Part shown: piece by piece, positions 9,620 to 18,056 of the stretch
Layout: every line of letters starts with the position of its first letter
Numbering within the stretch: position 1 is the first letter of the stretch
Assembly (NCBI GenBank): GCA_002964805.2
Contig: PUDQ02000141.1
Span: forward strand, 1 to 18,056
Length of the DNA: 18,056 nucleotides
Direction of reading: 5' to 3'
DNA from: Trametes villosa
Lineage: Eukaryota > Basidiomycota > Agaricomycetes > Polyporales > Polyporaceae
Position numbers and translations under genes: made by a program
The notes under the pieces: model-generated
What the model was told of the DNA's origin: nothing
Databases searched by the model: none
What the model saw: only the letters and a program-made list of their open reading frames with translations

Positions 9620-10860
9620 TCAGTTCTTGAACTTGAGCTCGATGATGCACTCGCTCTTTACGCGCGCACCATCCTTGCCGAAGTACTGCCCGCTTTCGAA
9701 GCTCCAGCACTCGTATCCGCGAAGCCTGTTAGCGAGGTGGTCAATGTAGGTTGCCACCGTCTCGCTGACCTCATCCGAGCCGAACGACATTGACAATGCC
9801 TGGGGCTAGAGGACAAAGAAATCGTTGACGCGCTTCGCGTGCTCTACAGCGAGCCAGGCAACCGCACCGTCGAGGTCGAGGTCCTTTTCGTTCATCACGA
9901 GGGTGATGATGTTGTGCATATGATTGACTGCAGCGTACTCCTTGCGATACAACAGCAAGTCCTGTGAAAACTGCATTAGCACCCGCCACCACCCGCGCCA
10001 CCAAAGGAGGTGACTAAAATGAGCTTGTCCGTAATGCACCCGCGAAGGTTGCGGAAGAGCGGGAGCCCCGACACCTCAAGCAGTAGATCCACCCGGAGCA
10101 TCGCGAGCGCATAGCTCGGGTCCGCGCCGATGGTGTACCGCCGGAGCTCGAGGTACCCCTCGATCGTGCGCAGGCGCCCCACATCGCGGTCCGCAGCCTT
10201 CATCACGACCGAATCAACGTAGCGCGTCCACTCGTCCACGAAGCGCGCCCTGCTCGACGGCGTCGAGCTCTCAATGACGTGCGCCCAAGAATCTGTTAGC
10301 CCGGAAAGGTTAGTGCAGGCGCCGCATCCAAATAGCAGTTGGGACTTACTGCAGGGTGATCTCACCGACGACGGGCTCCCCAGATGGGTGCGGACGCTCG
10401 GGATAGCGCACGCCGCAAATGACGATGTCCGCGCGTTCCCGGGTGTGGGCCTCGTTCTCCTCGTCCGTCTGCTCGTCGAATACAAAGAACACGTTCATGA
10501 GGTCGCACGCCTCCCGGAGGTGATCTAAAAGCCAGCGAAATGTGAGTTAGTCCGGACCAAGGCTGCACGGCAACGTACCTTTGTCGACATCGGGGTACGT
10601 CAACGAGGGCAACAGACCTGTCGTATGCAGGGTGCTGTTAGAAGAGTAGCCGATGGACGTCGTGCGCTACTCACCAACTTGCACTCGCGGGCAACGCAGT
10701 GTTTGCGCTCAGCAGCGCGCGGCACGACGTCTTGAACATTCAACAATATATCGCCGACGCCAGGTTGCGTGCCATGCTGCGCAACTGCTCGCTTATGATC
10801 GCCTCGAAAGAGAAGTTGCATGTGTGTTTGACGTGGGCCCATTCTCCCTCCCCGCCTGTC
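9620..10860 (-). pseudogene. Class I sesquiterpene synthase pseudogene
   Basis: Intact relatives cyclise farnesyl diphosphate to a sesquiterpene using Mg2+ bound by an Asp-rich and an NSE motif. Exons read: a poorly resolved N-terminus (about 10860-10675); 10617-10579 (LLPSLTYPDVDK); 10524-10350 (DHLREACDLMNVFFVFDEQTD, with the Asp-rich DEQTD at 10477-10463); 10292-10015 (WTRYVDSVVMKAADRD, GYLELRRYTIGADPSYAL); 9961-9620 (HNIITLVMNEKDLDLDGAVA, YECWSFESGQYFGKDG). Introns 10525-10578, 10293-10349 and 9962-10014 are GT-AG. Damage: an extra T near 10288 shifts the frame; TAG at 9806-9808 truncates; the NSE motif, normally NDxxSxxxE, reads DLLLYRKE with Asn and Ser lost; the C-terminal SFESxRYF has Gln for Arg. 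The N-terminal exon does not join in phase. No cytochrome P450 or other pathway gene is adjacent. The family call is strong. Confidence 0.82.
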
Positions 10861-11609
10861 TTCTCTCCTGCACCTTCACGCACTGGACACTCGGGGCGTG
10901 GCTCCTTGCATTGCTCTTGTGCAGTCATTCGTTCATGGCTTACAACTCGGCCTCGCACCAGGGAATGGGGCGGCGGAGCTTGAGGAGGAGTAACGAAAGT
11001 GTCCGCCAGAATACAAATGGCTTTCAGATACTAGTGTAGAGGCCGGACGCAGAGATCTCGAGATGAGCCGGCCGAGAGAATGGTGGACTGTCCGAGTGGC
11101 CCTGGGCTCTGAGAGTGTAGTTGACCGGACACACGGAGAACGAGCCTGTAGACCTAGGCGGCAGGAGCGTTGCAACTGCGTGCAATGCGACCACTGCGCC
11201 GCGGCCACGTCGAAGGGAGGCGCCTAAGGATGACCAGAGAGCTAGTTCGCGCTGTCCGCGGCAGCACGAGATCATCGGCATACAAGGCTCACCCTGAGTC
11301 TAAGAGTAGAGAGTCGGGCGGGCGAATGTGCATCCCAAGCAGCAGGTGCGTGAGTGCGGAGGGGTTGGGAACTCGCCGGACTCGGCTCGCCTGCAATTCC
11401 GAAGCTCCTCTGCCGGCAGTGCAACTAACAAGGCGCCTATGGCAGGACTCTTGCGGGCCGTGGAGCGGACCGCTCGGACCACGGGCGCTGGTCGAAATGC
11501 GCTTCAATTTCGGGGGGGCGGGTGACCTTGCGCACAAGGTAACACACAAGCGCCGGTTGCGTCATGCTTTGCGACGGCTTGACAGCCTCCCACACCCACG
11601 CTGAGTTTT
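10861..11609. other. Spacer without a recognised gene
   Basis: GC-rich DNA between the terpene synthase relic and the H2A.Z promoter. Several open frames exist on both strands, but none has a recognisable motif or consistent splicing, so I annotate no gene. Confidence 0.45.
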
Positions 11610-11790
11610 AGTTTTCATTCTTGTCACTCCCTTGCGCCTGCCCTTGCTCTCCCGCCACCACGTCCCCTTCAGCCACCCGCGCGTCCCCTCCCGCACTCAC
11701 GCGTCCCCGCTACCCCGCGCACGCGCACAGTGACACAACCCGCACCCAGGTGATCGCGTAGAAGTCCCTGTCACTTCCGGATCCCTTCAT
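11610..11790 (+). promoter_or_regulatory. Pyrimidine-rich promoter and 5' leader of the H2A.Z gene
   Basis: A C/T-rich stretch, with repeated CCCGC and CGCGTCCCC runs, ends at the 5' leader intron. CT-rich tracts just upstream of transcription starts are usual in basidiomycete housekeeping genes. No clear TATA box was seen. The exact start site is unknown. Confidence 0.45.
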
Positions 11791-11850
11791 GTAAGTTGCG
11801 CACATTATGCGAACCATGCGCGTGCTCACGCGTGGGTGTGTTTTTCACAG
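11791..11850 (+). other. Probable 5' leader intron of H2A.Z
   Basis: Strong donor GTAAGT at 11791, a CTCAC branch-like motif, and a TTTTTCACAG acceptor ending at 11850, giving 60 nt, the size of the coding introns in this window. It ends 44 nt before the start codon. Confidence 0.6.
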
Positions 11851-11894
11851 CATCTGCATTATCACCCTAGGATCACCCCCACCGTCTCACGAAC

Positions 11895-12604
11895 ATGGCC
11901 CCCTCTCGGAAGAAATCCGGCGGCAAGGCCAAGGCCCTTGCCTCTGCGGCTGCCATCCCACCAGAGGCGCCTACAACACAGGCGCGCACCCTCCAAACGC
12001 GCAGCCATAAAGCCGGCCTCCACGTTTGTCCTCCTTTCGTGCAACATTGCACTGTTCTCTAACTTGACATTCCATTGGGATTGCACAGTTCCCCGTCGGC
12101 CGTATCCACAGATACCTTAAGCAGCATGCGCAGCACAAGGTGCGCATCGGCGCGAAGGCCGCCGTGTACACCTCCGCCGTCCTCGAGTACCTGATTGCGG
12201 AAGTCCTCGAGCTTGCTGGTGTGCCCCCTTTTCTTTCCCTTTCCCCTCCCATGCCTCCCCCGTTCTCACTTTCCCGTATGCGGAAAGATGAGGAGAGGAG
12301 ACAGCTGACAACGCGAGTGCAGGCAACGCGTCCAAGGACCTGCGCGTGAAGCGCATCACTCCGCGCCACCTCCAGCTCGCCATACGCGGCGACGAGGAGC
12401 TCGACGTGCTTGTGCGCGCGACAATCGCCGGTGGAGGTGCGTCTCCCTTGCGCTTTCCCTCTGCTTCCCTTACCCTTACCCTGATCCGCCCCCGCCCCCC
12501 TCACGCTCGGTACTGACCGCTGCTACGCAGGTGTGCTGCCGTTCATTCACAAAAGCCTCATGCAGGGCAAGAAGAAGGGCGCGGAGGTGCAGCCCGGGCA
12601 GTAG
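11895..12604 (+). CDS. HTZ1: Histone variant H2A.Z
   Basis: Replaces H2A in nucleosomes, deposited mainly by the SWR1 complex at promoter-flanking nucleosomes. Four exons: 11895-12023, 12089-12218, 12323-12436 and 12531-12604, with GT-AG introns of 65, 104 and 94 nt in phases 0, 1 and 1. The joined frame is 149 codons, 148 residues, with no defect. The start is the first ATG after the leader, giving a Lys/Ala-rich tail ([14 protein letters not shown]). The histone fold reads [54 protein letters not shown] and [19 protein letters not shown], then [38 protein letters not shown] and IAGGGVLP mark H2A.Z rather than canonical H2A, and the acidic-patch residues are kept. Minor oddities are His where Gln precedes FPVGR, Lys in QHKVRIG and Ile in EYLIAE. 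The C-terminal tail is short and basic ([12 protein letters not shown]). No divergent H2A/H2B partner is next to it. Confidence 0.95.
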
Positions 12605-13837
12605 CCGCCCTGTCTTCCTTCCCGCCCAAGCAAAAGTTCGGGAAGTGGGGTATGGTGGTGTCCGGTATCCTGCGCCTCCGTCTGTCTGTTTGCATACAGA
12701 AGGAGGCGGGTGTGTTTGTGCTCTAGTGTTTGTGCTGTGTGCTGTGTTTGACCTGAGGCTGGGGTGTATAGTAGGTCTTGGCTTGTATGCTAGACTGATG
12801 CTGAATGGGATATTCACGATATGACGATGCACGGTGTGCATACGATCTCTTGCATGTGGAGCAGGGCGTGCAAGCCTCGCGATCCGCTCGCTGCAGACGC
12901 TCTGAGAGCTATGCCTGCTCCGACTCTGGGCAGTGCAACGGCGCCGCCGTATCGAGGGCCTCGCGCCCCCGGGTCACCTCATGTTGTGAGCCCGAGGGCC
13001 GCCACTGCATGATGCGCTCCACGTCTTTCTCTTGTTCGTTGTGAATAGCTGCCGTGCGCTAGTCCGCGGACCCGGAGGGGCGAGTGCCTTTGACGGTCCA
13101 TTTGTACATTTAATAAATGTTGTGCAAAGTCAGTTTTGTCGGTGCGCACAGCCACATCACAGCGACTAGTAACCTTTTCTTACCGCCACACGCATAAATT
13201 CCACGTAGTGCACCAGCGTGCCAGTGCACACGGCGTGCATGAGACGGGGTGATCTGGGCGGCATGACCCTGTCGGTTTCTTTCCGTAGTACCGTCATGAG
13301 CATACTCATTCAAACCAGTAACTTCGAGGTAGCGGGCATTGCCGCTTGTCGGCGCTACGGGACTTATACTACAAGCAAGCGGCTACTATTAGAGCAGCAG
13401 ACACAAGCGGGAGGCGACATAGTCATTGTGTGCTGGAAGAGAGAGAGAGAGAGTAGGGTTTTGATCCACTACGCAGTGCTACAGTAGTTACACCGGACCC
13501 CATAGCCAGCTACTTATATAATACTAATGGATCGCGAATCCAACTCAGAAAGTCGCCTACACTTGGTACACCTGGGCTCCGAGGATCTCGCTTCGTTCGT
13601 CCGCATACTGCTGGGACTACACGCCGGACTCTGCATCTGTCAGGGCAGTGATCAGTCTGGTGGCGCTCGCCCAGATTGGCAGGTCACAAGGGCGCGCGGC
13701 AGGGGGCCCCTCCATAAGGTGCCCCTCCTTGCCTATCTGCGGCGGTTCCCCGCTCTGTTTCAACAGATATCACACACCTGGAGCCGATGTACTTTGTTCA
13801 GGACGCCCATCCCGTGGGCATTCGTGGAGGGCCTGAT
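12605..13837. other. H2A.Z 3' flank and spacer up to the reverse transcriptase
   Basis: The first 200 or so bases are T/G-rich (many TGTTTGTG-like runs), consistent with the H2A.Z 3' untranslated region and polyadenylation zone. An AATAAA lies at 13112-13117. A short (GA)n tract occurs at about 13438-13453 and an AT-rich TATATAATA near 13515. From about 13500 to 13837 the minus strand may be the 3' tail of the reverse transcriptase. No gene was recognised, and the missing C-terminal half of the Tnp2 transposase was not found here. Confidence 0.5.
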
Positions 13838-15531
13838 TCAGGCGGCCTCGGCCGATTCCTCTCCGGAGCCGGTGACGTCGAGGCGAGGGGGGGTTTCTTT
13901 GCACAGCGCGAACACGCTTGCCGTGTACTCCGCCAGGAGTGGCATCGTGGTCCTTCCCCGGAGAAGCATGTCGAGGAACTTCGAGCTGGGGAGGTTGAAG
14001 TGCGGTGTGTGGAGTGCCGGGACGGCTGTGAAGACGTTCGCGAGGAAGACATCGCGCAGGGCGATGATCGGTTCGGCCTCGCATTCTAGCAGGGCGTGCG
14101 TCTCGTCTTCGACTGCCCAGTTCTCACAGCACCACAGGCATAGGCGCTCCTCGCGTGGCCGACGATTCGGGCTGCGTCGTCCCTGCTCGATCGCGAGAGG
14201 GTGCTCCGAAAAGAGCAGCTCGGAGGGTGACCGCCGCTCTGTGCTCCGAGTGCGGGAGATGCAGGTAGTCGCGCATCGCGCAGGCGTTCGCGAGGGTGTA
14301 GCCGCTCTTGTCGCAGTCATACTGCAGGCGGCGTTGTAGGACGGGCAGGCGTTGGGATGCGTGGATCGCGCGACGAAGGTGTTCCGCCACAAGGTCCGGT
14401 AGCCCTTTCAGGTACTGCTGAACCTTCTCAACCGTCGGCCACTCCCGCAAGGGGATGTCGAGTGGTACGGGTAGTAGGAGAGCCGCCGCTAGCTGGAGGT
14501 CGCTCCACCAGGTGGGTTTTGGGTCTGCTCCAGTGGCGATGGCCCAGCTCTCGCGCAGTGCGACGTAGGGGAGGGTCGGTTTCTCCTTGAGAATGTAGAG
14601 CAGGAAGTGCAGCGCAAGTTCGAATCGGCGGTAGTGCAGCGGCCAGATCCCCGTCTCGCTGAAGAGTGGTGCAATCTGCGAGCGTTTGCTGATGTTCAGT
14701 GCGCGACGCAGGAACGTGATTTGGATCTCTTCAAGGCCGTCGAGTGCGTTCGGACGTACATCAAGCGCTACCTCGCAGCCTCCGGTGAGATGCGGATCGA
14801 TGTGCGAGCGGTAGACTAGTGTCAGAGCAAGTGCGGGGGGAAGGGGGCCGATGTAGGACTCGAGCTCGAAACACCCATTGGCCACTTTGCGCGCGGCCGC
14901 TTCCTTCGCCTCGTAGTGGGGGAGGAAGATATCGCGTGTCGTCGAGCGAAACGACATGCCCATGTACGTTGCCGTGTCCACGTAGCGCAGGGGCTCGTTG
15001 TAGAGGATGAGGGTGGGCAGCGGGTCCGGCAGCGGGCCCTGAATATGAGCGAGGGTCTTGGTGACGTTGACGAGCAGGCAAGAGCGCGCACCGTAGTCCT
15101 TACTCTCGTCGACAATGTCCTGTATCCCCGGGGCGGACATGTTCGCCAGTGCCAGATCATCCGCAATCTCGAGGTGCGAGACCGGCGGCGTTCCATCGAG
15201 AAGAACGTCATCTGGGTGTGGGCGCAGGCTGAAGTCGGGGAGGAAGAGAATCCACAGGATCGGCGACGCGGTGTCTCCAATAAGGATGCCCATGAGCGCA
15301 CGGTAGCACTCCGACGTCTCGCCGCCGAAGCGGACGAGCGACTGCAAGCGCGAGTACAGCATGCGCAGCCAGTCAATGAGTGGCCCTGCCACGCCCCACC
15401 GTGCCAGTTTCGTCCATAGAGTTGCTTGATCGACGGACGGGAACGCGTTTGCGAGGTTCAGGAACATGATGTAGAGTGATTTGCCCAGCGTGCGTGCCAT
15501 TTCGATAGCAGTCCGGAGTATGAACTTAATA
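13838..15531 (-). pseudogene. Non-LTR-type reverse transcriptase, 5'-truncated and frameshifted
   Basis: A reverse transcriptase of the LINE-like type common in Agaricomycetes. The frame enters abruptly at KFILRTAIEMARTLGKSLY, so the domain start is missing. Motif A reads FLNLANAFPSVD, with Asn (codon 15458-15456) where the catalytic Asp of FxDLxxAF is expected. GILIGDTASPILW follows, then motif C as IADDLAL (15167-15153) with both Asp kept. Further on are VNVTKTLAHIQGPLP, ATYMGMSFRS, YRSHIDPHLTGGCEVALD, LRRALNISKRSQIAPLFSE and TGIWPLHYRR. A one-base frameshift at about 14209-14219 separates this from the end: LFSEHPLAIEQG, then the Cys/His-rich LCLWCCENWAVEDETHALLEC, stop at 13838. No endonuclease or gag-like part is present. 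The motif A change and the frameshift indicate a dead copy. Confidence 0.8.
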
Positions 15532-17723
15532 GAACTCCCATGCCTTGTAGCCGCTCGAGATCTTCTCCGCAGGGTTCCGAGGTGGACGTTCAAAGGAACC
15601 AGGGAGATATGCAGTGGCCTCGGCGACGAGGCGGCCATGAGACTCCCATACCCACGCAGGCAAGCCCAGGGCCAGTCATCGACGCTGTCGGTGGCGCTGC
15701 AGGTGAACGTCCCACGGAACAGTCCGACGAACAGTTCCGTGAGGTTGAGAGCAACGTGATGCACCATATCCCCAGGGAAGCACCCAGGGATGCCGATGTT
15801 GAGTGGGAGCCCGCTGAACAGGCTAGGCTTGACGATCCCGGTCTGCAGACGACGGCGCTCGTATTCTGCCTGCGACGGCGATGCGAGGACATGACGGAGC
15901 GCCTTGTCCGAGTGGTAGCGCTCAGAGTAGGTCATGGGAGGGGGATCCCCGTCTTTGGGAGGCGGAGGTACTAGGGGCACGTCGTCGTGGTCGCACCCAT
16001 GCTCGTGGTAGTTGTGTGGCTTGAGCATCGCCGGATAGTAGTGCGAGACGCGCGGTTTCCGTCGCCCGCGCTGTGGGCAGAAGAGGCGGCAGCCTTGGGC
16101 ACCGTGATGACCGACTAGGCCGTTCATGTACGCCATGCGGGGGCTGTCGGCCGTAACGAAGATGATGATCGGGCGCGATGTGAATTCACGCTGTTCTGCG
16201 GCGTCCCAGACCTTGAAGCCACCTTTCTGGAGGGCGGCAATGTGGTAGAGCCCTGTAGGCGGGTCAGCAATGTCAGCGATGAAAGATGACTAAGATATTT
16301 TGAGCGGGTCTCACCAGGGAAGACGAAGGAGTCAATGTTTTTGGGCTTGTTTGGGCCAGGGATGATCGCACCGGGGAAGACGTACCGCTTCTTGTAGCGG
16401 TGGTCAGGCAATAGGTCGAAGAGCACCTAGATATAGATCCAGCAGTCGGACTGCTTGGACTCGTACAGCTGAGCGCCGTCGATGGAGAACATGAGAGTCA
16501 TGTCGTCCGGCTTGATGAAGCCGCCCTCCTCTTCGGGTCTAGCAGCGTTGAGATAGTCGTTCGAGTGGAACGTGTCCTCCAGAACCTCGAAAGACTCCCC
16601 ACGGCCAATGGCGTCGAGGGGCTTCTTCGTCAGCTCTGCACGGTAGCGCATGAGGCCTGCATGCGCACGCGAACGGTACAGGGCCTGCGCCTGTGGTGCG
16701 AATGGGAGGGTTTGGAAGGTGCAGCGCACAACGGTATTTTTTCCTCGGGACTCTTAGCGGGGCTCGTGTGTCGGGCGTAACGGGCAGTTCTCCAGGTGCT
16801 GGAAGGGCCCAGTATAGGCCAGGCAGCTGTTGACGCACATGTCGGTGAGGATCGGAGTCACACCGCTGAGCTCGCGCACGATCTTCTGCATGGCTTCGTA
16901 CGAGGGCAGGTCGATGTTGGAATCGTATTCCTCGATCGCGTCGCTGTTGGCCCGGTAGGACTCCTCAGAGTGGTGGTCGGCGATGAATTGCCGCAGAGCG
17001 AGACACAGCTTGGTGTCCTTGGACAGGTCAGGTATCTCGCGAAGAGGATGCTTGAGGCGTTCGCGCGCGGCAGCATCGAGCCCGGAGTCTTCGATCTTCG
17101 CATTGCGCAGCGCTTCTATGAAAGCTTGCGCCGTCTTGAGTGCCTCCAGTGTGGGCCGTACGGATGGCCCGGAGAACGCTGCTGTGCCATACTCGCGCTC
17201 TTCCTCTTCCGGTGCATCCTCGATGGATGGCGGTGGTGGCCGGGCTTCTCCATCCTGTGCGAAAGGCAGGGGATCGTCCGGTGCTGCAGGCGGCGGCGCT
17301 GGAGGGTCGGCAACGGGTGTGGGCAGCCGAGGTGAGCCAGCGCGAGGTGGGGAGGGAATGGGTGAGGGTAGTCGGGGCTCGCGACTCGGAGGAGGAGAGT
17401 GTTGTGTAAAACCTTCCTCCTACAACGCGGATTAGCTGGGGAACCTATACCCGTAATACATGTCCGCCTACCCCTTGGTTTGACAATGGTGCTACGGCCG
17501 TCTCCACTCGTCTTCGTTTCGACTGATGGGCCACATTGCCTCGCGAGGGCCCGGCACCCTCGGATGCTTGTGCTTGTTGCTGGACGATGCCTGTGGCACG
17601 GAGGGCCTGTTCGATCGGCTTGGTGCGATACGGTGCATGGTCATAGTAGGTCGACCTTGGGAGAGGCTTAGAAGTCCCTCCGCACAACCTCTGGCAGTCG
17701 CAGAAGTACTGTTTCGGGGGCAT
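15529..17723 (-). pseudogene. Tnp2-type CACTA transposase, C-terminally truncated, with stops and a frameshift
   Basis: Exon 1 (17723-17472) starts MPPKQYFCDCQRLCGG, then RSTYYDHAPY. Exon 2 (17419-16315) has an acidic/Pro-rich linker, then KLCLALRQFIADHHSEESYR, SGVTPILTDMCVNSCLAYTG, RCTFQTLPFAPQAQALYRS, MTLMFSIDGAQLYESKQSD (likely catalytic Asp) and ATIIPGPNKPKN-like IIPGPNKPKNIDSFVFPG. Exon 3 starts at 16252: LYHIAALQKGGFKVWD, TADSPRMAYMNGLVGHHGA, GCRLFCPQRGRRKP, LASPSQAEYERRRLQTG. Introns 17420-17471 (52 nt) and 16253-16314 (62 nt) are GT-AG and keep phase. Lesions: TAA at 16754-16756; TAG at 16427-16429 (TGG expected in CWIYIW); a frameshift at about 15649-15654, after which VWESHGRLVAEATAYLPGSF and GYKAWEF continue in another frame. 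Similarity ends at 15532-15529, where the reverse transcriptase begins. The rest of the transposase is missing. The family call is strong. Confidence 0.85.
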
Positions 17724-18056
17724 CGTGCGAGGAGTTGTCTCGAGGGGATAGAGGCAATGTTTGGCTGGCATTCGACGTCGGGGACATATACATGTAAATT
17801 CGCGATAGATGAACATTATCGTGAGTGTCTTCGTTCCAAAGATGTGCCGTGCCAGGCATGTGCACTACAAAATAGCTTGACGAAGTGCCAGATTGCGGCA
17901 GAGGCATGGGGAGGTGGCGTGAGATGGTCCCGACGGGGACGGTCAGAAACAGGCATGTTGTGGTGTTGAAATGGACAAGAGACATCTCAGGCCTGGCGAC
18001 GCCACACGTAAGTCGTCCCAGAAGAAGACAGACACGGTATATGTAGAGATGCCTCA
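17724..18056. other. 5' flank of the Tnp2 transposase
   Basis: This would hold the promoter and part of one terminus of the CACTA element, but no terminal inverted repeat was identified and the window ends here. No gene was recognised. Confidence 0.45.

Noticed and set aside
9976..10485. A 169-codon minus-strand frame as an independent gene
   Set aside because: Its second half is the middle exon of the terpene synthase; its first half reads the Asp-rich exon in the wrong frame and crosses an intron.
11024..11604. Overlapping open frames on both strands upstream of H2A.Z
   Set aside because: No recognisable domain, no consistent splice pattern, and composition is explained by high GC.
12470..12482. 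Telomere-like CCCTTA repeats
   Set aside because: Only about two units, inside an H2A.Z intron; chance in pyrimidine-rich DNA.
13110..13120. AATAAA as the H2A.Z polyadenylation signal
   Set aside because: It is about 500 bp past the stop, too far for a typical fungal 3' end; kept only as a note in the spacer entry.
13527..15419. Long plus-strand open frames opposite the reverse transcriptase
   Set aside because: They are antisense shadows of a GC-rich coding region and show no family motifs.
1..18056. CRISPR arrays, tRNA or rRNA genes, bacterial-type operons
   Set aside because: No regularly spaced repeats, cloverleaf candidates or rRNA-like segments were seen on reading both strands.

Overview
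The window looks like nuclear DNA from a basidiomycete fungus, probably an Agaricomycete. I infer this from GC-rich exons broken by very short (about 48-66 nt) GT-AG introns, from basidiomycete-type transposase families, from a fungal class I sesquiterpene synthase relic and from a short-intron histone H2A.Z gene. No prokaryotic operons, CRISPR arrays, rRNA or tRNA were seen.

Layout, left to right. 1-1698 (minus): a decayed Mutator-like (MULE) transposase with a GCM-type zinc-binding domain, running off the left edge. 2413-3350 (plus): a broken two-exon F-box-like gene. 3601-6748 (plus): a Plavaka-type (CACTA/CMC group) transposase with nine inferred introns and at least four frameshifts. 6749-7600: spacer with simple repeats. 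7601-7792 (plus): a fragment resembling the start of a PIN nuclease domain, running into a (GA)n tract. 8057-8914: an 858-bp non-autonomous DNA transposon with matching terminal inverted repeats and a perfect 8-bp target-site duplication. 9620 to about 10860 (minus): a sesquiterpene synthase pseudogene. 11895-12604 (plus): an intact four-exon H2A.Z gene, with a probable extra intron in its 5' leader. 13838-15531 (minus): a 5'-truncated non-LTR-type reverse transcriptase. 15529-17723 (minus): the front part of a Tnp2-type CACTA transposase, cut off where the reverse transcriptase begins.

The only gene that appears fully intact is H2A.Z. Everything else recognisable is mobile DNA or a broken gene, so the window reads as a transposon graveyard around one conserved housekeeping gene. 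The lesions (stops, one-base frameshifts, lost catalytic residues) occur in unrelated genes, which suggests long neutral decay, although assembly errors could explain some single-base shifts. I found no convincing new multi-gene system. The points most worth checking are the 858-bp element, the Tnp2/reverse transcriptase junction, the terpene synthase relic and the PIN-like fragment. All family assignments come from reading motifs by eye, with no database search.
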